NCBI GenBank assembly: GCA_964537685.1
Contig: CAZICM010000029.1
Span: 50,219 to 114,218, forward strand
From: CAZICM01 sp964537685
GTDB lineage: Bacteria > Myxococcota_A > Polyangia > Polyangiales > Polyangiaceae
Direction of reading: 5' to 3'
DNA: 64,000 nucleotides
Shown: positions 8,272 through 15,943 of the stretch, piece after piece
How positions within the stretch are numbered: position 1 is the stretch's first letter
How the letters are laid out: each line of letters starts with the position of its first letter
The notes under the pieces: generated by a model
The model's input: only the letters and a program-made list of their open reading frames with translations
What the model was told of the DNA's origin: nothing
The model's database searches: none
Position numbers and translations under genes: made by a program

Positions 8272-9348
8272 GTGGCTCATTCATCTCTGCGCTGCGCCGA
8301 GTGTCACGGACCCATTGCAAAGGATTGGAGCACATCTGCCCATGCCCGCGCAGCCGAGGCTCCGCTCTATCTCGCAATGCAAAAAGCTGCCGCGCAAGAA
8401 AACCAGCCGGGCTGCGAACCATGCCATTCACCGCTTAAAACCTTGGTTGAACCGCTGTCGCCTGTTATTTCCGAAGGCGTGAGCTGCGAAGTCTGCCATT
8501 CAATCGGCGCCCTTCGCGAAGAGCCATTGGGTGTCTCAGCCGCTTATTTTTTAAACGAAAATGTGAAAACCGGATTCCGGTGCGGCGCCAAAGATAATTA
8601 TTTTCATAAAGTGGGATGCTCGGCGCAATTTAGGCAATCGATTTTATGCGGTGTCTGCCATTCTTGGGCGATGCCCCGGGCATCCGGCGAAGCCCTGTGG
8701 ATATTCACCGAATATAACGAATGGAAGACCAGCACTTTCAATTCGATCGCGTGCCAGGATTGCCACATGCCTACCGTTGTTGACGAAGTCGCGGTTGGAT
8801 GGGAAAAAAAGGCTCAGGTTGGGCATCACGGTATGCTGGGCGAAAAGCCCGCGCTGCGAGCGCAGGCTCTTCAGCTCAGCGGACGTGTCGAAGCTCAGGG
8901 ACAGCGGATAACCATTGCATTGGATGTGAAAAATACAGGAGCGGGACATAAAGTTCCCGCGGGAATGCCGGGCCGACAAATGATTCTCAGGGTGGCCCTG
9001 CTTAATCAATCGGGTGCCGAAATAAATAAGCAGGAAAAGATTTACCACAGGCGCCTGGTTCGGGGCACAAGCGAGGAAACCGCCTTTTTCCGGGCCGAGC
9101 GGGAAGACAAAGATACCCGTCTTTCCCCGGGCGAGCAGCGCCGCGAAACCATTGAATTTGAATACAAAGAAAAAGGAAATGTTCGTATTGAGCTTCTATG
9201 GCGTAGTATTGCTCCGGCCATTGGAGCAGATTTCCAAATAGAGCCGGAGGAGATTGTCCTAAGGCGGCATTTGGTTCCATTTGGAGCCCATTTGGAGGGG
9301 CAGGCGGGACGGCAGCAGCTTCCAAAAACAATTTCGGAGAAACCATGA
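8272..9348 (+). CDS. Pentaheme c-type cytochrome (periplasmic/lipoprotein)
   Basis: Counting from GTG 8272 there are five CXXCH heme sites: CAECH (8-12), CEPCH (48-52), CEVCH (72-76), CGVCH (126-130) and CQDCH (161-165), with extra histidines such as HAR and GHH that could be distal ligands. The pattern is that of the cytochrome c554-like multiheme family. The C-terminal half (about 195-358) is heme-free and beta-rich. GTG 8272 would leave no export signal; the upstream frame encodes a lipoprotein leader (see 8128-8271), so the true protein is about 48 residues longer. It overlaps the next gene, a SpoIIE-type phosphatase, by four bases (ATGA), so the two are translationally coupled. It probably acts as a periplasmic electron carrier or redox sensor. 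Confidence 0.88.
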   Translation: MAHSSLRCAECHGPIAKDWSTSAHARAAEAPLYLAMQKAAAQENQPGCEPCHSPLKTLVEPLSPVISEGVSCEVCHSIGALREEPLGVSAAYFLNENVKTGFRCGAKDNYFHKVGCSAQFRQSILCGVCHSWAMPRASGEALWIFTEYNEWKTSTFNSIACQDCHMPTVVDEVAVGWEKKAQVGHHGMLGEKPALRAQALQLSGRVEAQGQRITIALDVKNTGAGHKVPAGMPGRQMILRVALLNQSGAEINKQEKIYHRRLVRGTSEETAFFRAEREDKDTRLSPGEQRRETIEFEYKEKGNVRIELLWRSIAPAIGADFQIEPEEIVLRRHLVPFGAHLEGQAGRQQLPKTISEKP

Positions 9349-11261
9349 GGCTCCGGACGACATTTATTTTGGCCATGGTGGCGCTTGTCAGCGGCCTATT
9401 AATCATCATTGTTGGACGTGTTGCTATTGTATTGCAAGATTCGGCGCGCTCCGGGCTGACCGACGATTTAAACCGGAGCCGGGAAATCTTTGAGCAGGCG
9501 CGTGTGTATAGGCAATCTCTATATGCGTCTGAAGGGCGGGTAGTCGCCGAGGAACCCCGTTTGAAAGCCGTCGTGGCGACGGAAGATGTTTCTCAAGAAA
9601 CGGTTTACGGTGTCGCCTATGACCTGCGCAAAGCATTGCAGAGCGATATTTTTTTAATGACCGACGGAGAGGGGAGGCTGCTCGCCGATGTGCTCGATCC
9701 CAAAGCCGTCGGATTCGATCTCCGGGATAAACCCATTGTAGCCAAGGCCATTGCCGATGGTGAACAAGCAGGCGTCTGGACCGCGGATGGATCGGTCCTT
9801 GAGGTTTTTGCAAAACGCTTAATGTTTGGCACGAGTACCGTCGGTGTTTTGGCCATTGGATTTAAAATAAACGATCAAATTGCAAGCTCAATTCAGCGCC
9901 AAACGGGAAGCATTACGATCGTTATGCTCGATGGCAAAATTATTGCCGCGTCCAGTCTCGAGGATGGTTCACCGCTAAATCGCGAAATGGCCGAAAAAGC
10001 CCTGGTTTCAATGCCAACAGCCGGGGATTCCAATTCCGGATCAGATCCTATTGAATTGATGATTGGCACCGACCGTTATTTGGGGTTCACCCTTCCTTTT
10101 CCGGCTTATTCCGGTGAGTCCAACGTGAAATACGCCATGCTCCGATCCTTGGATCGGGCCATGCTTCCCGCACACCGTGTATCAAATATTTTATATCGTA
10201 TTGCTGCGTTTGGGCTTGCGGCCTCCATCATCGTAGCCATCGCCCTTTCCCTTGCGCTTTCGCGTTCGCTGGATCGCTTGGTCGTATTCGTGAAGGGCAT
10301 CGGTGCCGGCCAGCTAAATGCGCGTGTCAATGAAGCTGGGCCAACCGAAATTCGCACCCTCGCCTCGGCGATGAACCGGATGGTGGCCGAACTCGGTGAA
10401 TCCAGGGTTCAGTTGGCTGCGAAGCAGAGGCTTGAACAAGAGCTCGAAATTAGTGCGCGCATTCAAACCAGCATTTTGCCGCGTTCTTTCGACATCGCAG
10501 AGCTCTCCATCGCGGCGCGAATGATTCCCGCAACCGAAGTCGGAGGCGACTACTACGACGTGTTTTATGGAGCCGCGCCAAAGGGGCGATCAAAGCGTGC
10601 GCTCGCAGCGTGGCCTCCCAAAGACGCTCCCGTGTGGATTGGAATTGGAGATGTGGCCGGCCATGGCCTGCGCTCCGGGCTCATCATGCTGATGGTGCAG
10701 AGTGTGGTTTCAGCCTTGGGCCGAGCGAATCCAAAGGCTTCGCCAAGCGATATTGTCCGCGCACTGAACATGGTTCTCTACGAGAACATCCGGCATCGCC
10801 TTGGCCACGATGAGCACGCGACGTTCACGATGATGCGTTACGAAGGCGCTGGGCGATTTGTATTCGCCGGGGCCCACGAGGAAATTCTAATTTTCCGTTC
10901 AAAAACCAGTGGTTTTGAAACTGTTCCGACGGAAGGCCCATGGGTAGGCGCCGTGCATGATGTTGGGGCAACGGCGGTCGATACGGAACTCGTGCTCCAC
11001 GATGATGACTTGATGATCCTGTACACAGACGGGATAACGGAGACCAAAAATGTTGCTGGTGAACAGTTTGGTCTTGAGCGTTTGGCCAATGAAATTCTCG
11101 CGCGCAAAGAGCAGCCGCCTGAACAGTTGGTCGAAGCGGTCTTTCAAGCTGTGGCTTCGTTTTCGGCTCATCAGGACGACGATCGGACCTTGCTTGTGAT
11201 CCGCTACCATGCGCGCCAGCCTTCATTGGACAGCGCGGCTGCCCCGAGGAAAACAAACTGA
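9345..11261 (+). CDS. Membrane-bound SpoIIE/RsbU-type PP2C phosphatase with Cache-like sensor and HAMP
   Basis: A 638-residue protein. An N-terminal membrane helix (6-30), a periplasmic dCache-like sensor (about 31-275), a second helix (282-305) and a HAMP domain (305-355) precede the phosphatase. The PP2C-SpoIIE domain begins with ARIQTSILP (371-379) and shows metal-binding Asp in VGGDYYDV (D402) and IGDVAGHG (D436), plus the late DDRT motif. This plan matches SiaA/RsbU-type phosphatases, which dephosphorylate a STAS-domain antagonist. The following genes encode an RsbW-type protein and a STAS protein, so a complete partner-switching set is present. The start overlaps the pentaheme cytochrome stop (ATGA), so the periplasmic sensor may report on that redox system. 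Confidence 0.92.
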   Translation: MRLRTTFILAMVALVSGLLIIIVGRVAIVLQDSARSGLTDDLNRSREIFEQARVYRQSLYASEGRVVAEEPRLKAVVATEDVSQETVYGVAYDLRKALQSDIFLMTDGEGRLLADVLDPKAVGFDLRDKPIVAKAIADGEQAGVWTADGSVLEVFAKRLMFGTSTVGVLAIGFKINDQIASSIQRQTGSITIVMLDGKIIAASSLEDGSPLNREMAEKALVSMPTAGDSNSGSDPIELMIGTDRYLGFTLPFPAYSGESNVKYAMLRSLDRAMLPAHRVSNILYRIAAFGLAASIIVAIALSLALSRSLDRLVVFVKGIGAGQLNARVNEAGPTEIRTLASAMNRMVAELGESRVQLAAKQRLEQELEISARIQTSILPRSFDIAELSIAARMIPATEVGGDYYDVFYGAAPKGRSKRALAAWPPKDAPVWIGIGDVAGHGLRSGLIMLMVQSVVSALGRANPKASPSDIVRALNMVLYENIRHRLGHDEHATFTMMRYEGAGRFVFAGAHEEILIFRSKTSGFETVPTEGPWVGAVHDVGATAVDTELVLHDDDLMILYTDGITETKNVAGEQFGLERLANEILARKEQPPEQLVEAVFQAVASFSAHQDDDRTLLVIRYHARQPSLDSAAAPRKTN

Positions 11262-11262
11262 C

Positions 11263-11736
11263 ATGCTGATGTTCGAGCTGGATTTCCGGCCTAATTATGA
11301 GCTGATCTCGATTGTCCGAAGATTTGTTTCGGACTTCTACGAGAGAATGCTCAACGATCCGGATGCCGTGTCCAGGGTGGCGCTGGCCACGCACGAGCTT
11401 CTCGAAAATGCGGTTAAATACTCGCTGGATGGTGCGACTTCGCTCTCGATTACGGTGGAGCCCTCGGGAACCCACAATCTCGTCCGTGTGCGCATTTCAA
11501 ATCAGGCCGAGGCCAAGCACATCGCGTCCATTCAGGCATTGTTTGACGAAATGGCCCGCTATGAAGATTCGCTCCAGCATTACCAAATGGCGATGGAGCG
11601 CACGTCCAAACAAAGAGAAGGATCGGGCTTAGGATTGCTCCGGATCAGAGCGGAGGGTGAAATGAAGATGACGCACACACTTGACGGAAATGTGGTGTGC
11701 ATTGTCGCTGAGACCTTTGTGGGGAGACCGTCATGA
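11263..11736 (+). CDS. RsbW/SpoIIAB-like ATP-binding protein (partner-switch kinase)
   Basis: About 157 residues from ATG 11263, one base after the phosphatase stop; an upstream in-frame ATG at 11209 would overlap the phosphatase by 53 bases and is less likely. The GHKL ATPase fold is shown by the N-box HELLENAVKYS (44-54) and a G2 box GSGLGLLRI (120-128). The classical DxGxG box is not obvious (ISNQAE stands in its place), as in divergent SiaB-like members. Such proteins phosphorylate a STAS partner and sequester a target when the partner is phosphorylated. The next gene encodes a STAS protein, overlapping by four bases. No sigma factor gene is in view, so the final target is unknown. Confidence 0.85.
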   Translation: MLMFELDFRPNYELISIVRRFVSDFYERMLNDPDAVSRVALATHELLENAVKYSLDGATSLSITVEPSGTHNLVRVRISNQAEAKHIASIQALFDEMARYEDSLQHYQMAMERTSKQREGSGLGLLRIRAEGEMKMTHTLDGNVVCIVAETFVGRPS

Positions 11737-12110
11737 GCACGCTTCCGAATTTGTCTGTATCCGCCGATGATTTTTCAGCGAGCGCTTCACTGAACGGCAA
11801 AACCCTGACAGTGAAGTTCACGGGCAATGCCGATATGCGCACGAAAGATGCGCTCGATCGGCTGCTGTCTGCGCTTCATGGCGAGGCACAAAAGCTTCGC
11901 GTTGAAGCCGTTGTAATCGATTTTCACGGACTCGAATTTATGAACTCGTCGTGCTTCAAAAGCTTTGTTTCTTGGATCAGCGATGTGCGCGATTTGGATT
12001 CCGATGCGCAGTACGCAATACGCTTTCTGTCCAAGCCCGAACTTCTATGGCAGCGGCGAAGCCTTCATGCGCTGCGCTGTTTTGCCGTAGATCTAATCAC
12101 CATCGAATAA
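11733..12110 (+). CDS. STAS-domain protein (anti-anti-sigma/SiaC-like antagonist)
   Basis: A 125-residue single-domain protein overlapping the RsbW-like gene by four bases. The predicted order of strands and helices and the segment FHGLEFMNSSCFKSF (64-78) match the STAS loop, in which the conserved Ser (S72 or S73) is phosphorylated by an RsbW-type kinase and dephosphorylated by a PP2C phosphatase. Both enzymes are encoded immediately upstream. Together the three genes form a self-contained switch. The length is typical of SpoIIAA/SiaC-like proteins. Confidence 0.85.
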   Translation: MSTLPNLSVSADDFSASASLNGKTLTVKFTGNADMRTKDALDRLLSALHGEAQKLRVEAVVIDFHGLEFMNSSCFKSFVSWISDVRDLDSDAQYAIRFLSKPELLWQRRSLHALRCFAVDLITIE

Positions 12111-12131
12111 CCACCGGAATCGCCGCCTGAA

Positions 12132-12695
12132 ATGAAGCCTTGCCCCTTCTGCGCTGAATCCATTCAAGATGCCGCTGTCAAATGCCGCTTCTGCGGCAGC
12201 ATGCTGAACGAGCCGGCGCCCGCCGCGGTTTCTGCCGCAGCATCCGCGATGAGCAAAGCCGTCCCCGATGCAGCCCCTCTCGCAACACCGGCCCTTCTTT
12301 TTGAGGGTGTACCGAATTGGCGGGCCTGGTTCTGGTCGTACTTGTTTGCCGGAGTTCTTTCGGTCGCGGTCGTTGGCCTGTTCTGGCTCTTGGGGCTCGA
12401 GCTCCGCAGGCGCGGCACCCGCTACAAAATCACCAACCGCACCATCGATCACGAGTTCGGTATTTTCTCAAAGCGCATCGAGACCATTCAGATGTGGCGC
12501 GTGAAAGACATCGATTTTTATCAAAATGTGATCGACCGAATGGTTGGTGTTGCAACGATCACCATCAGCACCAGCGATCCGAATGCGCCGAATATTCTCT
12601 TGAGGGGATTGCCGGTTTCCCGCGAGCTGTTCGAAAAAATAAAAGACGCTGCGGAAGTTGCGCGCAGGCAGCGCGTTGTCGACATCGAGAATTAA
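12132..12695 (+). CDS. Membrane protein with N-terminal zinc ribbon and bacterial PH domain (DUF304-like)
   Basis: A 187-residue protein. The first 25 residues hold two CxxC pairs (CPFC at 4-7, CRFC at 18-21), a typical zinc ribbon. An Ala-rich linker leads to a hydrophobic segment (about 63-90), and the rest reads as the bPH2 domain: RRGTRYKITNRTIDHEFG followed by the IETIQMWRVKDIDFYQ stretch that is characteristic of this family. Function is not defined for the family, although PH-like domains often organise membrane complexes. It is the last gene in the plus-strand run, 21 bases after the STAS gene, and ends 23 bases from the convergent CBS gene. Confidence 0.8.
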   Translation: MKPCPFCAESIQDAAVKCRFCGSMLNEPAPAAVSAAASAMSKAVPDAAPLATPALLFEGVPNWRAWFWSYLFAGVLSVAVVGLFWLLGLELRRRGTRYKITNRTIDHEFGIFSKRIETIQMWRVKDIDFYQNVIDRMVGVATITISTSDPNAPNILLRGLPVSRELFEKIKDAAEVARRQRVVDIEN

Positions 12696-12718
12696 AGAGC
12701 CTTCGGCGCTTCCCGGAC

Positions 12719-13132
12719 TCAGCCCGGTTCGTCGAGTCCCTGCGAAGGCAGCGCGCCGCTCACAAGCGCCTTCAGCACATCCATCGGCGTAAGAATCCCG
12801 AGCAGCTTCTGCTCCTCATCGACCACCATGATGCGGTGAACATTCTCGCTCACCATCTGCCTGACAGCGCGGCCAAGCGGCTCCTCTGGGCGCACGGAAA
12901 ACACCTTGGTGGACATCAGATCGCCCACATGAAGCTCGGAGCCCGAAGCACCGCTGGTCATCCTCGCGATGATGTCGCTTTTGGAGACGACGCCAATCAC
13001 GCGGCCCTGGGGATCGCACACGGGAGCACCGGTGACGCCCATGTTGGACAGCGTAGTGGCGGCCTCCATCAGGGCCGTATTTTCAGCCAGCACAACCACA
13101 CTTTCGGTCATGATGTCGAGCACAAGGAGCAT
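12719..13132 (-). CDS. Tandem CBS-domain protein
   Basis: About 137 residues made of two CBS motifs: one beginning VLDIMTES and containing GAPVCDPQGRVIGVVSKSDI, the second beginning VGDLMSTKVFSV and ending LLGILTPMDVLKAL. The pair should form a Bateman module that binds adenine nucleotides. ATG 13132 is chosen because GGAGG lies 8 bases upstream; the open frame extends to 13198 but without a site. No enzymatic domain is attached. It is divergent from the UbiA gene across a 143-base region containing a perfect dyad. Confidence 0.85.
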   Translation of the reverse strand: MLLVLDIMTESVVVLAENTALMEAATTLSNMGVTGAPVCDPQGRVIGVVSKSDIIARMTSGASGSELHVGDLMSTKVFSVRPEEPLGRAVRQMVSENVHRIMVVDEEQKLLGILTPMDVLKALVSGALPSQGLDEPG

Positions 13133-13181
13133 GAGCGAGTGCCTCCAGAAACACACGGGTCTAGTCCGCGTGAAAATCGCA

Positions 13182-13201
13182 CCTATGAAACGCATCATAG
13201 G
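13182..13201. promoter_or_regulatory. Inverted repeat between divergent CBS and UbiA genes
   Basis: CCTATGA and TCATAGG form a perfect 7-base dyad around a 6-base centre, 50 bases from the CBS start and 75 from the UbiA start. A second, longer-looped inverted repeat GGCTGCC/GGCAGCC spans 13200-13233. Position and symmetry suit a repressor or activator site serving both promoters; no regulator is identified. Confidence 0.4.
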
Positions 13202-13275
13202 CTGCCGCGGGCTCTTGTTATATGAGGGCAGCCCGAGATCTTGAAGAGACCCTCTTAAACGACGGAGGATAATTT

Positions 13276-14283
13276 ATGAATGTCGCCATGTGGGGCCGCG
13301 CGATCAGCGTGATTCCAAGGGTAAGCGCTGAAGATTGGAAATCGCTCGATATTGTTTCGAAATGGCTAATCGCGACCCGCTCGGCCGTGCTGGTCATGAC
13401 GCTGCTTTCCGCGGCAATTGCCGGCATCTTGGCGTACCGCGACGGCGCATTTAATGGTCTTTTATGGGGATTAACGGCGGGCGGCCTTCTATTTGCGCAC
13501 GCTGCCAATAACTTAATCAACGATTTGACTGACCATGTGAAAGGCGTGGATAAAGACAATTATTTTCGCACGCAATACGGGCCTCAGCCTCTTGAGCATG
13601 GCCTGATGAGCCGCGGCGAAATGATGCGGTATATTATTGTTACGGGTGCAATTGCGATGGGATGTGGGGTCGCGCTGGTGATTCTGCGCGGCCAGGCGAC
13701 CCTGTGGCTCTTGGCGATAGGCTCATTTTTCGTCCTGTTTTATACGTGGCCTCTCAAATATTTGGGGCTTGGGGAACCCGCCGTTATTGCCGTGTGGGGA
13801 CCTTTGATGGTAGGTGGAGGATATTACGTCGTAACGGGGCGTATATATACGGAAGTATTGCTCACGAGCCTGCCTTTTGCATTGGCGGCCACGACCGTAC
13901 TATTTGGAAAACATATTGACAAACTCGACGCCGACAAATCGAAAAGCATTCGAACCATGCCAGTGCTATTGGGATTCGATCTTGCCCGTTACATGACGAT
14001 AGCAATGCTCACGGCTCAATATGTATTGGTTGGCTGGCTGGTATGGATTCGCTATTTATCGTGGCCGATGGCCATTGTGTTCATTGCGCTTGGGCGTTAC
14101 GTGCTCGCGTGCCGGGTATATTTGCAGGGACGGCCCAAAGAGCCTCCGCCTGAATATCCCAAGGGCATCTGGCCCCTGTGGTATTCGGCTTTTGCCTTTG
14201 CGCATACCCGCCGCTTTGGCGCGCTTTATGTCACCGCGCTGATCGCCGACTCGGTGATGCGGCGCATGGGTATGCTGGGATGA
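13276..14283 (+). CDS. UbiA-family prenyltransferase (MenA-like)
   Basis: A 335-residue integral membrane protein with about eight helices and a GGAGG site before its ATG. The first Asp-rich motif NDLTD (82-86) and a second, KHIDKLDADKSK near residue 215, are the two metal-diphosphate binding sites of UbiA enzymes, which transfer a polyprenyl chain from prenyl diphosphate to an aromatic or other acceptor in the membrane. The pattern NNLINDLTDHVKGVD is closest to MenA (1,4-dihydroxy-2-naphthoate prenyltransferase), but no other menaquinone gene is nearby, so the acceptor is unknown. It overlaps the following DUF2452 gene by four bases. Confidence 0.85.
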   Translation: MNVAMWGRAISVIPRVSAEDWKSLDIVSKWLIATRSAVLVMTLLSAAIAGILAYRDGAFNGLLWGLTAGGLLFAHAANNLINDLTDHVKGVDKDNYFRTQYGPQPLEHGLMSRGEMMRYIIVTGAIAMGCGVALVILRGQATLWLLAIGSFFVLFYTWPLKYLGLGEPAVIAVWGPLMVGGGYYVVTGRIYTEVLLTSLPFALAATTVLFGKHIDKLDADKSKSIRTMPVLLGFDLARYMTIAMLTAQYVLVGWLVWIRYLSWPMAIVFIALGRYVLACRVYLQGRPKEPPPEYPKGIWPLWYSAFAFAHTRRFGALYVTALIADSVMRRMGMLG

Positions 14284-14759
14284 GCGGCGGCGGGAAAAAG
14301 AGCGCTTCCTCCCACGAAGGGCCTGCCCACACATCGCCTTATCCGATGAGTAGGTTGTCCGCGCCTATTGATTTGATTGATACGGCAAGGGAAATACAGC
14401 AGGCGGACGCCCTGCTCAGCACGGTAACAGGCGATAAACTCCGTATCATTGCCGAACAAATTCGCTCGCTGCAGGAACAAGCCCGGACGATATTAGAAGA
14501 GGCCCGAAAAAGCGCCGAGCTTCACCGCGCTGAATGCCGATTTCAAAAACGCGTTGGGCATGTATATCATCTTTATCGAAATGGAAACCGGTTCTATTTT
14601 TCGATGCTCTCGCCCGAAGAATGGGGAGGCCATCCGCCTCATGCCTATGAGGGATCGTATAGGTTAATGGCCGATATGGCATGGGAGCCTGCGGACAAAG
14701 CCGATGAGCGCGATGCGCAAAAAGAAGCGATGGCGAAGTTATTGGGTGTAGGTTATTGA
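14280..14759 (+). CDS. DUF2452 family protein
   Basis: About 159 residues from ATG 14280, which overlaps the UbiA stop (ATGA). After a short Ser/Gly lead comes the block YPMSRLSAPIDLIDTAREIQ (residues 22-41), a helical stretch rich in Gln and Glu, and YFSMLSPEEWGG near residue 100, which I recognise as the DUF2452 signature. The family has no known activity; homologues occur in bacteria and eukaryotes. Translational coupling to a prenyltransferase suggests a shared process. It converges on the PLP enzyme, overlapping its 3' end by seven bases. Confidence 0.8.
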   Translation: MSGGGKKSASSHEGPAHTSPYPMSRLSAPIDLIDTAREIQQADALLSTVTGDKLRIIAEQIRSLQEQARTILEEARKSAELHRAECRFQKRVGHVYHLYRNGNRFYFSMLSPEEWGGHPPHAYEGSYRLMADMAWEPADKADERDAQKEAMAKLLGVGY

Positions 14760-15943
14760 GGATTCCCCTTAAAAAAAGCCCGAACCTCGGCAGGCAGCGA
14801 TTCCGGGCTCGTCATTTCAACCGGAATGGTATTGGGTCCGAACGTATTCCAAAACAGGATGGATTTATTTCGCAGTGCCGCCGCATTATCGAGCAATGCG
14901 GCGAGGGTTTTGGCCGTATAGGTCTGTTCCAGCTTAAGCCCCGTTTTTTCGTGAAATAGGCTTGATGCCTGCTCCCCTTTTGAGGTTTTTATTCCATAGC
15001 CGCTGCCCAGGTAGCGGCCTTCAATATGAAGCTCTTCCCGCGGCAGCAACAGCTTGGGGAAGCTGGGATCGGCCCGGCGCAGCGTATCCAGCGCCGCGTT
15101 AAACATCGCCATGAATTGGCGCTCGCCCGACGTTTCAAGCGATGAAGCCCGCACAGGAATAAAGGTGGATTTTAATCCCGCAGCCTTAAGGCCCAGCAAG
15201 AGTCCGACGGCGCTTCCCATCGTACCGAGCGCCATATAAATAAAATCGGGCTCGGGCAGAAGCCCTGCATCGATTTGCTCTTTTAATTCAAATGCCGCAT
15301 TGACCAGCCCGAGGTTACCCAGCGGCGAGGAGCCTCCGCTTTCGACAATATAAAAAGAATCCCCACCAATATCTTCGTTTACCATTCGCTCCGCGGCTTT
15401 TTGAGCGGCTTTTAGCGTGGGACGAATTTGAATGCGGGCTCCCAATGTATGGGAAGCCAATAGTTTATGCCGAATATCTTCACTGGGCGGCTGGGGCAAA
15501 AGCATCAATAGACACTGGAGATTAAGCTGTTTTGAATACAGGGCTGTTGCCACGGCATGATTTGACCCGGCAGCGCCAAAAGTAATGACGCCCCTTTTTT
15601 TTGAATGCACGGCGTCGCCCAGCATCCATTCCAGTTTGCGAATTTTGCTTCCTCCATAGCTATTGCCGCATAAATCGTCTCTTTTAATATAAAGGCGGCC
15701 AAGATTCGCATGCTGCGCCAGGCTCTTTAGCTCCTCAACAGGCGTGGGCAGGGACGCGAGCCGGATATGGGGAAGGCTTTGTTTTAGGGCGGGAAAGTAT
15801 TTGAAGAGAGGAAGTTCGGGCTCTGTTTTCGCACCTTCAGGCTGTCTTGGGGGCGCGGCCGAACGCGGACCCGCTTCGCATCCGGGAAGGGCGCCCAGCG
15901 TTAAATATCCAATAAAGTTGAGAAAATCCCGGCGCGTATTCAT
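14753..15943 (-). CDS. PLP-dependent ACC deaminase/D-cysteine desulfhydrase-like enzyme with Tat lipoprotein signal
   Basis: A 396-residue protein of the tryptophan-synthase-beta PLP fold. The segment RDDLCGNSYGGSKIRKLEW (88-106) holds the lysine expected to bind PLP, AAGSNHAVAT (123-132) the phosphate-side loop, and ALGTMGSAVG the glycine loop. This is the ACC deaminase/D-cysteine desulfhydrase group, which removes ammonia (and sulfide) from small amino acids. Unusually, the N-terminus reads TRRDFLNFIGY, a twin-arginine export signal, followed by lipobox LPGC (C22), so the folded enzyme with cofactor would be exported by Tat and lipidated. Its start overlaps the radical SAM stop by four bases, making it third in an operon with UbiA and radical SAM. 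Confidence 0.85.
   Translation of the reverse strand: MNTRRDFLNFIGYLTLGALPGCEAGPRSAAPPRQPEGAKTEPELPLFKYFPALKQSLPHIRLASLPTPVEELKSLAQHANLGRLYIKRDDLCGNSYGGSKIRKLEWMLGDAVHSKKRGVITFGAAGSNHAVATALYSKQLNLQCLLMLLPQPPSEDIRHKLLASHTLGARIQIRPTLKAAQKAAERMVNEDIGGDSFYIVESGGSSPLGNLGLVNAAFELKEQIDAGLLPEPDFIYMALGTMGSAVGLLLGLKAAGLKSTFIPVRASSLETSGERQFMAMFNAALDTLRRADPSFPKLLLPREELHIEGRYLGSGYGIKTSKGEQASSLFHEKTGLKLEQTYTAKTLAALLDNAAALRNKSILFWNTFGPNTIPVEMTSPESLPAEVRAFFKGNPQ

Noticed and set aside
12317..13225. 302-codon plus-strand frame covering the PH-domain gene end and the CBS gene
   Set aside because: It is antisense to the CBS gene and in the wrong frame of the PH gene; the translation is basic and low-complexity.
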